A stretch of DNA of 64,000 nt from an uncultured Chlamydiae bacterium (GCA_945952445.1 CAMFIG010000002.1:37004-101003); one strand, 5' to 3'. Positions 53,864-63,353 are shown, counted from the stretch's first letter. Numbers and translations are program-made. The notes: a model not told the origin generated them from the letters alone.

Positions 53864-56790
53864 AGGGAGTAGCCCCTGCGGCAGCAATAGCAGCGATCTC
53901 TACACCTCCCGGCAGTGGAATTGCCATCGAAGGAGCTGAAGCTCTTTCTATTGTAGCAATTTCTCATTTTGAAAGTCTCTTAGCAGAGAGCGAAGGAGAT
54001 CTTCGCCCAGCCTATGAAACTTTACCGGAAAGTTTACGCCATAAAATAGAAGAGCTCGTCTATTGGCATGAGGTTGAAACAAGAGGCAAAACATCCATCA
54101 CAGACCCTCAATATGGTGAGCATGCAGTAGAATCAGATATACGGGTCCTTTTCGATATTGAGCTCAAAGGGATAGATCAAATTCCAGAATTGCTAAGCCT
54201 TTCAGAGCTTCTCCAAGCGCCCGGTAAAGATATCCCCGCCATCCAAACAGCATGGAACCTCTTAAGTCCAGACATAAAAAATAAGATCTACTATTCCCTA
54301 TATAAAGCTCATGTGACTCGGAATGGAAAAACATTATGTCCGGATCAAAACGGAGAGCCTTTTGGGCGACACTATACTAGAAAACATCTTCGAAATCTCC
54401 TCACAATGCAAGTTCCCAAATTTGGTACAACATTATGGAAAGAGGCGATCATCTCTACTGTTATATTCACAGCAGGAAAGGCCAATGCTCTGCAATATCG
54501 TATACCTGGCAAAGGTTTAATAGTTCGAGAAGCTCTGCAACAACACTATAATGAAGCAGCCGACAGCAAGTTTCTTGATACGATGTGTTTTCTTCTGTCA
54601 AATGGATGGTCTGTAGGCCTTAAATATCTTCCTGAAACAAAAACTCTTAGTCAAGACTGTTTTGACAATGCGGTTCTACACGCCGCACAAAATGGCAACC
54701 TTGAATTCTTTCAATGCCTCCTCTCTGAAGAAAGATCGCTTTCTCAAGAATATCTAGGATGGGTATTTCAGTTCCCCGCACAAAATGGCCACATGGAAGT
54801 CGTCCGATTCTTCCTCTCTCAAGGGGTCATTTCTCAAGAAAAGTTAGCGGAGGCAGTTGTAAACGCTGCAAGAGGTGGCCGGCTTCAAGTCGTCCAATTC
54901 CTCCTCTCTCAAGGAAGATCTATTTCTGAAGAAAGTTTAAAATGGGCAGTTGGAAACGCCTCAGCCGATGGCCACCTTGAAGTCGTCCAATTCCTCCTCT
55001 CTCAAGGAAGATCTATTTCTGAAGAAAGTTTAGGATATGCCGTTCTATGCGCCGCACAAAATGGCCACCTTGAAGCCATTCAATTCCTCCTCTCTCAAGG
55101 GGCCATTTCTCAAGCAGATTTAACACAAGCAGTTAGGGCCGCCGTCCTAGGGGGCTACTCCGAAGTCGTCGAATTCCTCCTCTCTCAAGGAAGATCAATT
55201 CCTCAAGCAAATTTAACACAAGCAGTTAAGGACGCCGCACACAATGGCCATCTTGCAGTCATCCGATTCCTCCTCTCTCAAGGAAGATCTATTTCTCAAG
55301 CAGGTTTAACACAAGCAGTTCGGAACGCTACACAAAATGGCTACCTTGAAGTCGTCCGATTCCTTCTTTCTGATGGAAGAACTCTAAGAGAAGCAGACAG
55401 AGGCGATCCAATACTCCTCAGCGCATCTCGAGGACATGCTTCTATTCTAGAATTCCTTCTTCAGCAAGGTCCGATTCGAGAAGATGTAAGAAACTCAGCG
55501 ATAACCCAAGCAGGAAGATCCTGTCTCTATCCTAGTCCACAACTTACCGGCACTATCCAAGATATCCTCCTTATGGCACCTATCATCCCGGGTCAGCCAG
55601 GAACTTTGGTTGCTACAACACAAACAAGCATCCCTGTCGGCTCTTTTGGTACTACTCTGGACAGTGTAAACAGGGATCCCGAAGAGCATTTAAAAACAAT
55701 CCACGAAGATGGCTTTCCTCGTAGAGTGGTCTTATTAGATAATCTAAGAGCTGTCGATCTTGGAGGGGTCTCAAAACAATTCATCTCTACGCTGATGAAG
55801 GCATTAAGGCCGAAGCTTCTGCTTACTGAAGCAGGTCTTCCCCAGAACGAAAGATCTGATGATTCATATCCGCGCTATAAAACGCTTTATATGCAACTCG
55901 GCAGGTTCTATGCCCTTATGGACGTAAGAAACGAAGATAGAACCGATAAGTTCGTGACAGGCGCTCTATTGCATCCAAGCTTTTTTACCATTGTCAAAAC
56001 CATCGCAACAGAAAGCTCTTTGGAAAACCGAAGAAGAGAAGTTGCACGGCAGGTCCTAGCAACGAATCCTGAGAGCATAGCCTCTCAGCTCGTTTTAGGA
56101 AGCGCGATAACGACAGATGCGTTGCAAACCTATAGAGAAGGTATAGGTTGCAACGAAGGAGAAGAACTCCAAGCCGCACAAGCAGAGATCGACAGTTTCA
56201 TAGAGGCTGCACAAAATTTTTATGATGGAGCCACTGAATCTTTCCAAAGCAAGATACGCAATAGCGATCCTACACTTCTAGCTCGCATTCTTCAAGGGGA
56301 ACCCGCTTCACAAGAAGCTCTTCTTGCAGCAATCGAAAAAGACGCAAGATTACCCGAAGAGCGCTTCCGCTGGATCCAAGAAAAGATCCAGACTTCCGAT
56401 GAGCCCTGGAGAATCCGCTTTGTGAAGGCAATCACAGGCAATGAGGTCCTCTCTCCCGGTATAAGGATCCAGATCGGTGCCTGCTGGCGCGGTCCGGGAG
56501 TCTTTGAACTGCATACTTGTTTTAATTCCTTAGATGTCTCAACGGGTGTCGTTCCAGAAAATTTAAGAAGAAGCCTCGCAGAAGAAGTTTTAGCAGCGGA
56601 TCCAGAGAACATAGGCGCTCTGCTTGTTTTAGGAAGAGAAGTGACTCCGGAGGCTCTACAAGGATATAGAAACGCGAAAGGATGCGCTGAAGGACAAGAA
56701 CTGGAAGCTGCTAAAAAAGAGATCGATCACCGCCAGTTCATGGCGGCTCTTGATGCGATCCTCGTAGGCGAAGGATATAATATCGCTTAA
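53794..56790 (+). CDS. Ankyrin-repeat HECT-type E3 ubiquitin ligase-like protein (copy 2)
   Basis: A 998-aa protein. The N-terminal 200 residues carry a Pro-rich start (SSIRPDAPILPIPE) and two copies of an about 40-residue motif ([H/N]KI...Y...G...YGEH / FGRH). Residues about 285-610 hold nine ankyrin-type repeats of 31 residues (NGHLEVVQFLLSQGRS). The HECT-like domain covers about 625-915: AVDLGGVSKQFISTLMKAL, LYMQLGRFYALMD, RFVKAITGNEVLSPG, FELHTCFNSLDV with catalytic Cys909. A duplicated module occurs at about 745-800 and 925-975, flanking the C-lobe. Cys is about 90 residues from the end, further than in eukaryotic HECTs. ATG 53794 is preferred over GTG 53788 (AAGAG upstream). Likely host-targeted. 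Confidence 0.87.
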   Translation: MSSIRPDAPILPIPEVSIPVSTSQGVAPAAAIAAISTPPGSGIAIEGAEALSIVAISHFESLLAESEGDLRPAYETLPESLRHKIEELVYWHEVETRGKTSITDPQYGEHAVESDIRVLFDIELKGIDQIPELLSLSELLQAPGKDIPAIQTAWNLLSPDIKNKIYYSLYKAHVTRNGKTLCPDQNGEPFGRHYTRKHLRNLLTMQVPKFGTTLWKEAIISTVIFTAGKANALQYRIPGKGLIVREALQQHYNEAADSKFLDTMCFLLSNGWSVGLKYLPETKTLSQDCFDNAVLHAAQNGNLEFFQCLLSEERSLSQEYLGWVFQFPAQNGHMEVVRFFLSQGVISQEKLAEAVVNAARGGRLQVVQFLLSQGRSISEESLKWAVGNASADGHLEVVQFLLSQGRSISEESLGYAVLCAAQNGHLEAIQFLLSQGAISQADLTQAVRAAVLGGYSEVVEFLLSQGRSIPQANLTQAVKDAAHNGHLAVIRFLLSQGRSISQAGLTQAVRNATQNGYLEVVRFLLSDGRTLREADRGDPILLSASRGHASILEFLLQQGPIREDVRNSAITQAGRSCLYPSPQLTGTIQDILLMAPIIPGQPGTLVATTQTSIPVGSFGTTLDSVNRDPEEHLKTIHEDGFPRRVVLLDNLRAVDLGGVSKQFISTLMKALRPKLLLTEAGLPQNERSDDSYPRYKTLYMQLGRFYALMDVRNEDRTDKFVTGALLHPSFFTIVKTIATESSLENRRREVARQVLATNPESIASQLVLGSAITTDALQTYREGIGCNEGEELQAAQAEIDSFIEAAQNFYDGATESFQSKIRNSDPTLLARILQGEPASQEALLAAIEKDARLPEERFRWIQEKIQTSDEPWRIRFVKAITGNEVLSPGIRIQIGACWRGPGVFELHTCFNSLDVSTGVVPENLRRSLAEEVLAADPENIGALLVLGREVTPEALQGYRNAKGCAEGQELEAAKKEIDHRQFMAALDAILVGEGYNIA
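55978..56790 (+). repeat. Near-identical 3' region shared by copies 2 and 3 (copy A)
   Basis: 813 bp that match 59460-60272 with two differences that I can see (CGC/CAC giving Arg/His, and GTA/GTG silent). The ankyrin part upstream differs strongly between the two genes, so the 3' half is either newly duplicated or homogenised by gene conversion. Confidence 0.88.
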
Positions 56791-56949
56791 GCTCGAGTGT
56801 TTACGTAAAAAATACAAAGAAATACAAAAATCGATTTAAATATCACCTTGAAAACAACAAATCACAACTAAGAGTGAACATGTCATCTATAAGACCCGAT
56901 GCCCCTATTCTACCCATTCCAGAAGTCAGCATTCCCGTTTCAACCTCTC
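56690..56949 (+). repeat. Long direct repeat at gene boundary, copy B
   Basis: Second copy of the 260-bp repeat found at 53604-53863. It covers the end of copy 2, the spacer and the start of copy 3. Confidence 0.92.
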
Positions 56950-59900
56950 TGAGAGTACCCCCTGCAGCAGCGATAGCCGCGATCTCTACAGCTGCCGGTA
57001 GTGGAATTGCCATCGAAGGAGCTGAAGATCTTTCTATTGCAGCAATTTCTCATTTTGAAAGTCTCTTAGCAGAGAGCGAAAGAGATCTTCGCCCAGACTA
57101 TGAAACTTTACCGGAAAGTTTACGCCATAAAATAGAAGAGCTCGTCTACTGGCATGAGGTTGAAACAAGAGGCAAAACATCCATCACAGACCCTCAATAT
57201 GGTGAGCATGCAGTAGAATCAGATATACGGGTCCTTTTCGATATTGAGCTCAAAGGGATAGATCAAATTCCAGAATTGCTAAGCCTTTCAGAGCTTCTCC
57301 AAGCGCCCGGTAAAGATATCCCCGCCATCCAAACAGCATGGAACCTCTTAAGTCCAGACATAAAAAATAAGATCTACTATTCCCTATATAAAGCTCATGT
57401 GACTCGGAATGGAAAAACATTATGTCCGGATCAAAACGGAGAGCCTTTTGGGCGACACTATACTAGAAAACATCTTCGAAATCTCCTCACAATGCAAGTT
57501 CCCAAATTTGGTACAACATTATGGAAAGAGGCGATCATCTCTACTGTTATATCCACAGCAAGAAAGGCTAATGCTCTGCAATATCGTATACCTGGCAAAG
57601 ATTTAATAGTTCCAGAAGTTCTGCAACAACACTATAATGAAAAACCCGACAGCAAGTTTCTTGATACGATATGTTTTCTTCTGTCAAATGGATGGTCTGT
57701 AGGCCCTGAATATCGTCCTGAAACAAAAACTCTTGGTCAAGACTCTTTTAGCAAAGCAGTTAGGTATGCCGCAAGTAATGGCCTCATTGAAACCCTCCGA
57801 TTCCTCCTCTCTCAAGGAAGATCCATTTCTCAAGCATATTTAGGAGAGGCAGTTCGATTTGCCGCAGAAAAGGGCCACCTTGAAGTTATTGAATTCCTCC
57901 TCTCTCAAGGAAGATCGATTCCTCAAGAAATTTTAGAATCGGCAATGATACACGCCGCAGGCGGAGGTCACCTTGAAACCCTCCGATTCCTTTTTTCTGA
58001 GGAAAGATCAATTATTCAAGAAAGTGTAGGAAGGCAAGCAAGTTTAAAAGGGGCAGTTATACACGCCGCAAGAAATGGCCACCTTGAAGTTATTGAATTC
58101 CTCCTCCCTCAAATAAGATCGAATCCTCAAGAAAATTTAGAATGGGCTGTTCGAAACGCCGCAGAAAATGGCCACCTTGAAGTCATTCAATTCCTCCTCT
58201 CTCAAGGAAGATCCATTTCTCAAGAAAGTTTAGGAGCTGCAGTGAAGCGCGCCGCAGGAAATGGCCACCTTGAAGCCATTCGATTCCTCCTCTCTCAAGG
58301 AACATCCATTTCTCAAGAAGATTTAGGTGAGGCGGTGAAGCGCGCCGCAGAAAATGGCCACCTTGAAGTCATCCAAGCCCTCCTCTCTCAACGAAGATCG
58401 ATTTCTCAAGAAGATTTAGGATTCGCAATTATGTTCGCCTCAAGTAATGGCCACCTTGCAGTCATCCAATTCCTCCTCTCTCAAGGAAGATCGATTCGTC
58501 AACAAGATTTAGGAGAGGCAGTTCGATACGCCGCAGAAAAGGGCCACCTTGCAGTCATCCAATTCCTCCTCTCTCAAGGAAGATCCATTTCTCAAGCATA
58601 TTTAGGAGAGGCAGTTCGATACGCCACAGAAAGGAACCAGCCTGCAGTGATCCAATTCCTCCTCTCTCAAGGAAGATCGATTCGTCAACAAGATTTAGGA
58701 TGGGCTGTTCGAAACGCCGCAGAAAATAGGCACCATCAAGTCATCCGATCTCTTCTCTCTCAAGGAAGATCGATTCCTCAAGAAAATTTAGAAGAGCTAG
58801 TTACATACGCCGCAAACCACAACTACCCTGAAGTCATTCAGTCCCTTCTTTCTGATGGAAGAACTCTAAGCCGCCAAGAGAGAGATAGGCTAATAATCAA
58901 CAGCGCATATCGAGGACGTGCTTCGATTCTAGAAGTCCTCCTTCAGCAAGGTCCGATTCACGAACACGTAAGAGATTCAGCGATAACCCAAGCAGGAAGA
59001 TTCTTGCAGAGTCCTAGTCTACAGCTTATCGGCACTATCCAAGATATCCTCCGTATGGCACCTGTCATCCCAGCTCAGCCAGGAACTTTGGTTGCTACAA
59101 TACAAATAAACATCCCTGTCGGCTCTTTTGCTACTACTCTAGACAGTGTAAACAGCGATCCCGAAGAGCATTTAAAAACAATCTGCGAAGGTGGCTTTCC
59201 TCGTAGAGTAGTCTTATCAGATAATCCAAACGCTGTCGATCTTGGAGGGGTGACAAAACAATTCATCTCTACGCTGATGAAGGCATTAAGACCTAAGCTT
59301 CTGCTTACTGAAGCGGGCCTTCCCCAAAACGAAAGAGCTGATGATTCATATCCGCGCTATAAAACGCTTTATATGCAACTCGGTAGGTTCTATGCCCTTA
59401 TGGACGTAAGAAACGCACATAGAACCGATAAGTTCGTGGCAGGTGCTCTACTGGATCCTAGCTTTTTTACCATTGTCAAAACCATCGCAACAGAAAGCTC
59501 TTTGGAAAACCGAAGAAGAGAAGTTGCACGGCAGGTCCTAGCAACGAATCCTGAGAGCATAGCCTCTCAGCTCGTTTTAGGAAGCGCGATAACGACAGAT
59601 GCGTTGCAAACCTATAGAGAAGGTATAGGTTGCAACGAAGGAGAAGAACTCCAAGCCGCACAAGCAGAGATCGACAGTTTCATAGAGGCTGCACAAAATT
59701 TTTATGATGGAGCCACTGAATCTTTCCAAAGCAAGATACGCAATAGCGATCCTACACTTCTAGCTCGCATTCTTCAAGGGGAACCCGCTTCACAAGAAGC
59801 TCTTCTTGCAGCAATCGAAAAAGACGCAAGATTACCCGAAGAGCGCTTCCGCTGGATCCAAGAAAAGATCCAGACTTCCGATGAGCCCTGGAGAATCCGC

Positions 59901-60272
59901 TTTGTGAAGGCAATCACAGGCAATGAGGTCCTCTCTCCCGGTATAAGGATCCAGATCGGTGCCTGCTGGCGCGGTCCGGGAGTCTTTGAACTGCATACTT
60001 GTTTTAATTCCTTAGATGTCTCAACGGGTGTCGTTCCAGAAAATTTAAGAAGAAGCCTCGCAGAAGAAGTTTTAGCAGCGGATCCAGAGAACATAGGCGC
60101 TCTGCTTGTTTTAGGAAGAGAAGTGACTCCGGAGGCTCTACAAGGATATAGAAACGCGAAAGGATGCGCTGAAGGACAAGAACTGGAAGCTGCTAAAAAA
60201 GAGATCGATCACCACCAGTTCATGGCGGCTCTTGATGCGATCCTCGTGGGCGAAGGATATAATATCGCTTAA
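56880..60272 (+). CDS. Ankyrin-repeat HECT-type E3 ubiquitin ligase-like protein (copy 3, longest repeat array)
   Basis: A 1130-aa protein with an N-terminal region almost identical to copy 2. Its repeat array is enlarged to about thirteen 31-residue ankyrin-type units, several very alike (SQGRSISQAYLGEAVRYA, NGHLEVIQFLLSQGRS), one unit carrying a seven-residue insertion (SVGRQAS). The HECT-like domain follows with HTCFN at Cys1041, and its last 813 bp match copy 2. The same module duplication flanks the C-lobe. The array should present an extended solenoid for recruiting a host substrate, with the HECT domain supplying ubiquitin transfer; this is by analogy with ankyrin-HECT proteins of eukaryotes. 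ATG 56880 is used, in the same context as copy 2. Confidence 0.87.
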   Translation: MSSIRPDAPILPIPEVSIPVSTSLRVPPAAAIAAISTAAGSGIAIEGAEDLSIAAISHFESLLAESERDLRPDYETLPESLRHKIEELVYWHEVETRGKTSITDPQYGEHAVESDIRVLFDIELKGIDQIPELLSLSELLQAPGKDIPAIQTAWNLLSPDIKNKIYYSLYKAHVTRNGKTLCPDQNGEPFGRHYTRKHLRNLLTMQVPKFGTTLWKEAIISTVISTARKANALQYRIPGKDLIVPEVLQQHYNEKPDSKFLDTICFLLSNGWSVGPEYRPETKTLGQDSFSKAVRYAASNGLIETLRFLLSQGRSISQAYLGEAVRFAAEKGHLEVIEFLLSQGRSIPQEILESAMIHAAGGGHLETLRFLFSEERSIIQESVGRQASLKGAVIHAARNGHLEVIEFLLPQIRSNPQENLEWAVRNAAENGHLEVIQFLLSQGRSISQESLGAAVKRAAGNGHLEAIRFLLSQGTSISQEDLGEAVKRAAENGHLEVIQALLSQRRSISQEDLGFAIMFASSNGHLAVIQFLLSQGRSIRQQDLGEAVRYAAEKGHLAVIQFLLSQGRSISQAYLGEAVRYATERNQPAVIQFLLSQGRSIRQQDLGWAVRNAAENRHHQVIRSLLSQGRSIPQENLEELVTYAANHNYPEVIQSLLSDGRTLSRQERDRLIINSAYRGRASILEVLLQQGPIHEHVRDSAITQAGRFLQSPSLQLIGTIQDILRMAPVIPAQPGTLVATIQINIPVGSFATTLDSVNSDPEEHLKTICEGGFPRRVVLSDNPNAVDLGGVTKQFISTLMKALRPKLLLTEAGLPQNERADDSYPRYKTLYMQLGRFYALMDVRNAHRTDKFVAGALLDPSFFTIVKTIATESSLENRRREVARQVLATNPESIASQLVLGSAITTDALQTYREGIGCNEGEELQAAQAEIDSFIEAAQNFYDGATESFQSKIRNSDPTLLARILQGEPASQEALLAAIEKDARLPEERFRWIQEKIQTSDEPWRIRFVKAITGNEVLSPGIRIQIGACWRGPGVFELHTCFNSLDVSTGVVPENLRRSLAEEVLAADPENIGALLVLGREVTPEALQGYRNAKGCAEGQELEAAKKEIDHHQFMAALDAILVGEGYNIA
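59460..60272 (+). repeat. Near-identical 3' region shared by copies 2 and 3 (copy B)
   Basis: Partner of 55978-56790; two visible differences in 813 bp. The sequence diverges immediately after the stop codon (spacer differs from that after copies 1 and 2), marking the right end of the homogenised block. Confidence 0.88.
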
Positions 60273-60365
60273 GTTCGCTTTTATAAAAAAACTAAACAAA
60301 ACTATATATACAAAATGTAATTTACACGTTATTTTAATAATAGCAACTTGTAATTAGGAGTGAAC

Positions 60366-63353
60366 ATGTCATCTATAAGACCCGATGCCCCCATTCTACC
60401 CATTCCAGAGGCAAGCATTCCCGTTGCAACCTCTCAGGGAGTAGCCCCTGCAGCAGCAATAGCCGCGATCTCTACACCTCCCGGCAGTGGAATTGCCATC
60501 GAAGGAGCTGAAGCTCTTTCTATTGCAACAATTTCTCATTTTGAAAGTCTCTTAGCAGAGAGCGAAAGAGATCTTCGCCCAGCCTATGAAACCTTACCGG
60601 AAAGCTTACGCCATAAAATAGAAGAGCTCGTATACTGGAATGAGGTTGAAAAAAGAGGCAAAGAATCCATTACAGACCCTCAATATGGTGAGCGTGCAGT
60701 AGAATCCGATATACGGGTCCTTTTCGATATTGAGCTCAAAGGGCTAGATCAAATTCCAGAGTTGCTAAGCCTTTCAGAGCTTCTCCAAGCGCCCGATAAA
60801 AATATCCCCGCCATCCAAACAGCATGGAACCTCTTAAGTCCAGACATAAAAAATAAGATCTACGATTCCATATATAATGCACATGTCATTCGGAATGGAA
60901 AGGCGTTATGTCCGGACCAAAATGGAGAGCCTTTTGGGTGTCACTATACTAGAGAACATCTTCGGAATCTCCTCACAATGCAAGTTCCCAAATTTGGTAC
61001 AACTCTATGGAAAGAGGCGATCATCTCTACAGTTATATCTACAGCAGGAAAAGCCAATGCTCTGCAATACCGTATACCTGGCAAAGGTTTAATAGCTCCA
61101 GAAGCTCTGCAACAACACTATAATGAAGCAGACGACAGCAAGTTTCTTGATACGATATGTTTTCTTCTGTCAAATGGATGGTCTGTAGGCCCTGAATATC
61201 GTCCTGAAACAAAAACTCTTAGTCAAGACTCTTTTAACAAAGCAGTTGGGTATGCCGTAAGTAATCGCCACCTTGAAGCCATTCAATTCCTCTTCTCTCA
61301 AGGAAGATCGATTCCTCAAGAATATCTAGAATGGATACTTCAGGTCCCCGCACAAAATGGCCACCTTGAAGTCATCCAATTCCTCCTCTCTCAAGGAAGA
61401 TCGATTCGTCAAAAATATCTAGAATGGATACTTCAGTTCCCCGCAGAAAAAGGCCACCTTGAAGTCATCCGATTCTTCCTCTCTCAAGGAAGATCTATTT
61501 CTGAAGAAAGTTTAGTAGAGACGGTGAAGTGCGCCGCAGAAAATGGCCACCTTGAAGTCATTCAATTCCTCCTCTCTGAAGGAAGATCGCTTTCTCAACA
61601 ATATCTAGGATGGATGTCTCAGTACCCCGCACGAAATGGCCACCTTGAAGTCGTCCAATTCTTCCTCTCTCAAGGAAGATCTATTTCTGAAGAAAGTTTA
61701 GGAGAGACGGTGAAGTGCGCCGCAGAAAATGGCCACCTTGGAGTCGTCCAATTCCTCCTCTCTGAAGGAAGATCGCTTTCTCAACAATATCTAGGATGGA
61801 TATCTCAGTACCCCGCACAAAATGGCCACCTTGAAGTCATCCAATTCCTCCTCCCTGAAGTACGCTCCATTTTTCAAGCACATTTAGCAGCGGCAGTTCG
61901 AGCCGCCGCACAAAATGGCCACCTTGAAGTTATCCGATTCCTTCTTTCTGAGGGAAATATTCTACACCTGGAGCAGAGAGAGCACCTAATAATCGACAGC
62001 GCATTTCGAGGACATACTTCGATTCTAGAATTCTTTCTTCAGCAAGGTCCGATTCACGAACAAGTAAGAGATTCAGCGATAACCCAAGCAGGAAGATCCT
62101 TGCACGATCCTAGTCTACAGCTTATCGGCACTATCCAAGATATCCTCCGTATGGCACCTGTCATCCCGGCTCAGCCAGGAGCTTTGGTTGCTATCCCTAT
62201 CGGCTCTTTTGTGACCACTCTAGACAGTGTAAACAGCGATCCTAAAGCGCATTTAAAAACAATTTGCGAAGATGGCTTTCCTCGTAGAGTGGTCTTATCA
62301 GATAATCCAAGCGCTATCGACCTTGGAGGCGTGACAAAACAATTCATCTCTACGCTGATGAAGGCATTAAGACCTAAGATTCTGCTTACTGAAGCAGGTC
62401 TTCCTCAGAACGAAAGAGCTGATGACTCACACTCAAACTATAAACTGCTCTATACCCAACTAGGCAGGTTCTATGCCCTTATGGACGCAAGAAACGAAGA
62501 TAGAACCGATAAATTCGTGACGGGGCCTCTATTTCATCCTAGATTTTTTACTATTGTCAAAACCATCGCAACGGAAAGCTCTTTGGAAAACCGCAGAAGA
62601 GAAGTTGCAAAACAAGTCCTAGAAGTCGACTCTAGAAACTTAAGCGCTCAGCTTGTTTTAGGACTAAGTCTTAGATCCAATGCATTAGCATCTTATAGAA
62701 TCGCTATGGACTGTAAAGAAGGAAAAGAACTCGAAACCGCGCAAGCAGAGGTCGACAGTTTCATAGAGGCTGCACAAAATTTTTATGATGGGGCAACTGG
62801 AGCATTCCAAACAAAGATACGCGATAGCGATCCTACACTCCTAGCCCGCATTCTCCAAGGGGCACCCGCTTCACAAGAAGCTCTTCTTGCAGCAATCGAA
62901 AAAGACGCAAGACTACCCGAAGAGCGCTTCCGCTGGATCCAAGAAAAGATCCGCTCTTCTGATGAGCCCTGGAGAATCCGCTTTGTGAAGGCAATCACAG
63001 GTAATGAGGTCCTCTCTCCCGGTATAAGGATCCTGATCGGTGCCTCTTGGCGCGGTCCCGGAGTCTTTGAATTGCATACTTGTTTTAATTCCTTAGATGT
63101 CCCAAGGGGTGCCGTTCCAGAAAATTTAAAAAGAAGCATCGCAGAAGAGGTCTTAGCGGCGGAGCCAGAGAACATAGGCGCTCTGCTTGTTTTAGGAAGA
63201 GAAGTGACTCCGGAGGCTCTACAAAGATATAGAACCGAGAAAGGATGCCCTAAAGGACAAGAGCTAAAATCTGCTAAAAAAGAGATCGATCGACGCCAGT
63301 TCTTGGCAGCTCTTGATGCAATCCTCGCAGGAGAAGGATATAATATTGCTTAA
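60366..63353 (+). CDS. Ankyrin-repeat HECT-type E3 ubiquitin ligase-like protein (copy 4)
   Basis: A 995-aa paralog with the same domain order and about nine repeats. Here two repeat types alternate, so that a 62-residue (186-bp) double unit is present twice in near-identical form (SISEESLGETVKCAAENGHL then SLSQQYLGWISQYPAQNGHL). The PAQNG/PARNG units replace the usual Ala-Ala-x-Asn-Gly. HECT part intact with HTCFN at Cys906. The inter-lobe module is more divergent (VLEVDSRNLSAQLVLGLSL) than in copies 2 and 3. AGGAG five bases before ATG 60366 is the best ribosome-binding site of the four. Its 5' spacer differs from those of copies 2 and 3, implying a separate promoter or older divergence. 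Confidence 0.87.
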   Translation: MSSIRPDAPILPIPEASIPVATSQGVAPAAAIAAISTPPGSGIAIEGAEALSIATISHFESLLAESERDLRPAYETLPESLRHKIEELVYWNEVEKRGKESITDPQYGERAVESDIRVLFDIELKGLDQIPELLSLSELLQAPDKNIPAIQTAWNLLSPDIKNKIYDSIYNAHVIRNGKALCPDQNGEPFGCHYTREHLRNLLTMQVPKFGTTLWKEAIISTVISTAGKANALQYRIPGKGLIAPEALQQHYNEADDSKFLDTICFLLSNGWSVGPEYRPETKTLSQDSFNKAVGYAVSNRHLEAIQFLFSQGRSIPQEYLEWILQVPAQNGHLEVIQFLLSQGRSIRQKYLEWILQFPAEKGHLEVIRFFLSQGRSISEESLVETVKCAAENGHLEVIQFLLSEGRSLSQQYLGWMSQYPARNGHLEVVQFFLSQGRSISEESLGETVKCAAENGHLGVVQFLLSEGRSLSQQYLGWISQYPAQNGHLEVIQFLLPEVRSIFQAHLAAAVRAAAQNGHLEVIRFLLSEGNILHLEQREHLIIDSAFRGHTSILEFFLQQGPIHEQVRDSAITQAGRSLHDPSLQLIGTIQDILRMAPVIPAQPGALVAIPIGSFVTTLDSVNSDPKAHLKTICEDGFPRRVVLSDNPSAIDLGGVTKQFISTLMKALRPKILLTEAGLPQNERADDSHSNYKLLYTQLGRFYALMDARNEDRTDKFVTGPLFHPRFFTIVKTIATESSLENRRREVAKQVLEVDSRNLSAQLVLGLSLRSNALASYRIAMDCKEGKELETAQAEVDSFIEAAQNFYDGATGAFQTKIRDSDPTLLARILQGAPASQEALLAAIEKDARLPEERFRWIQEKIRSSDEPWRIRFVKAITGNEVLSPGIRILIGASWRGPGVFELHTCFNSLDVPRGAVPENLKRSIAEEVLAAEPENIGALLVLGREVTPEALQRYRTEKGCPKGQELKSAKKEIDRRQFLAALDAILAGEGYNIA
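61501..61872 (+). repeat. Two tandem 186-bp units within the ankyrin region of copy 4
   Basis: The segment starting CTGAAGAAAG at 61501 recurs at 61687, 186 bp later, and the two units stay closely similar. Each encodes two 31-residue ankyrin-type repeats of different type, showing that the array grows by pairs here. Confidence 0.8.

Noticed and set aside
56292..56612. Minus-strand open frame of 106 codons inside the HECT region, repeated in copies 3 and 4 and in longer form in copy 1
   Set aside because: It lies wholly opposite the conserved HECT C-lobe coding sequence and is repeated only because the sense gene is. No ribosome-binding site or independent signature.
57800..58860. CRISPR-like regularly spaced repeats (about 93-bp period)
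   Set aside because: The period equals 31 codons, the frame is open throughout and the repeats encode ankyrin-type units. There are no spacers or cas genes.
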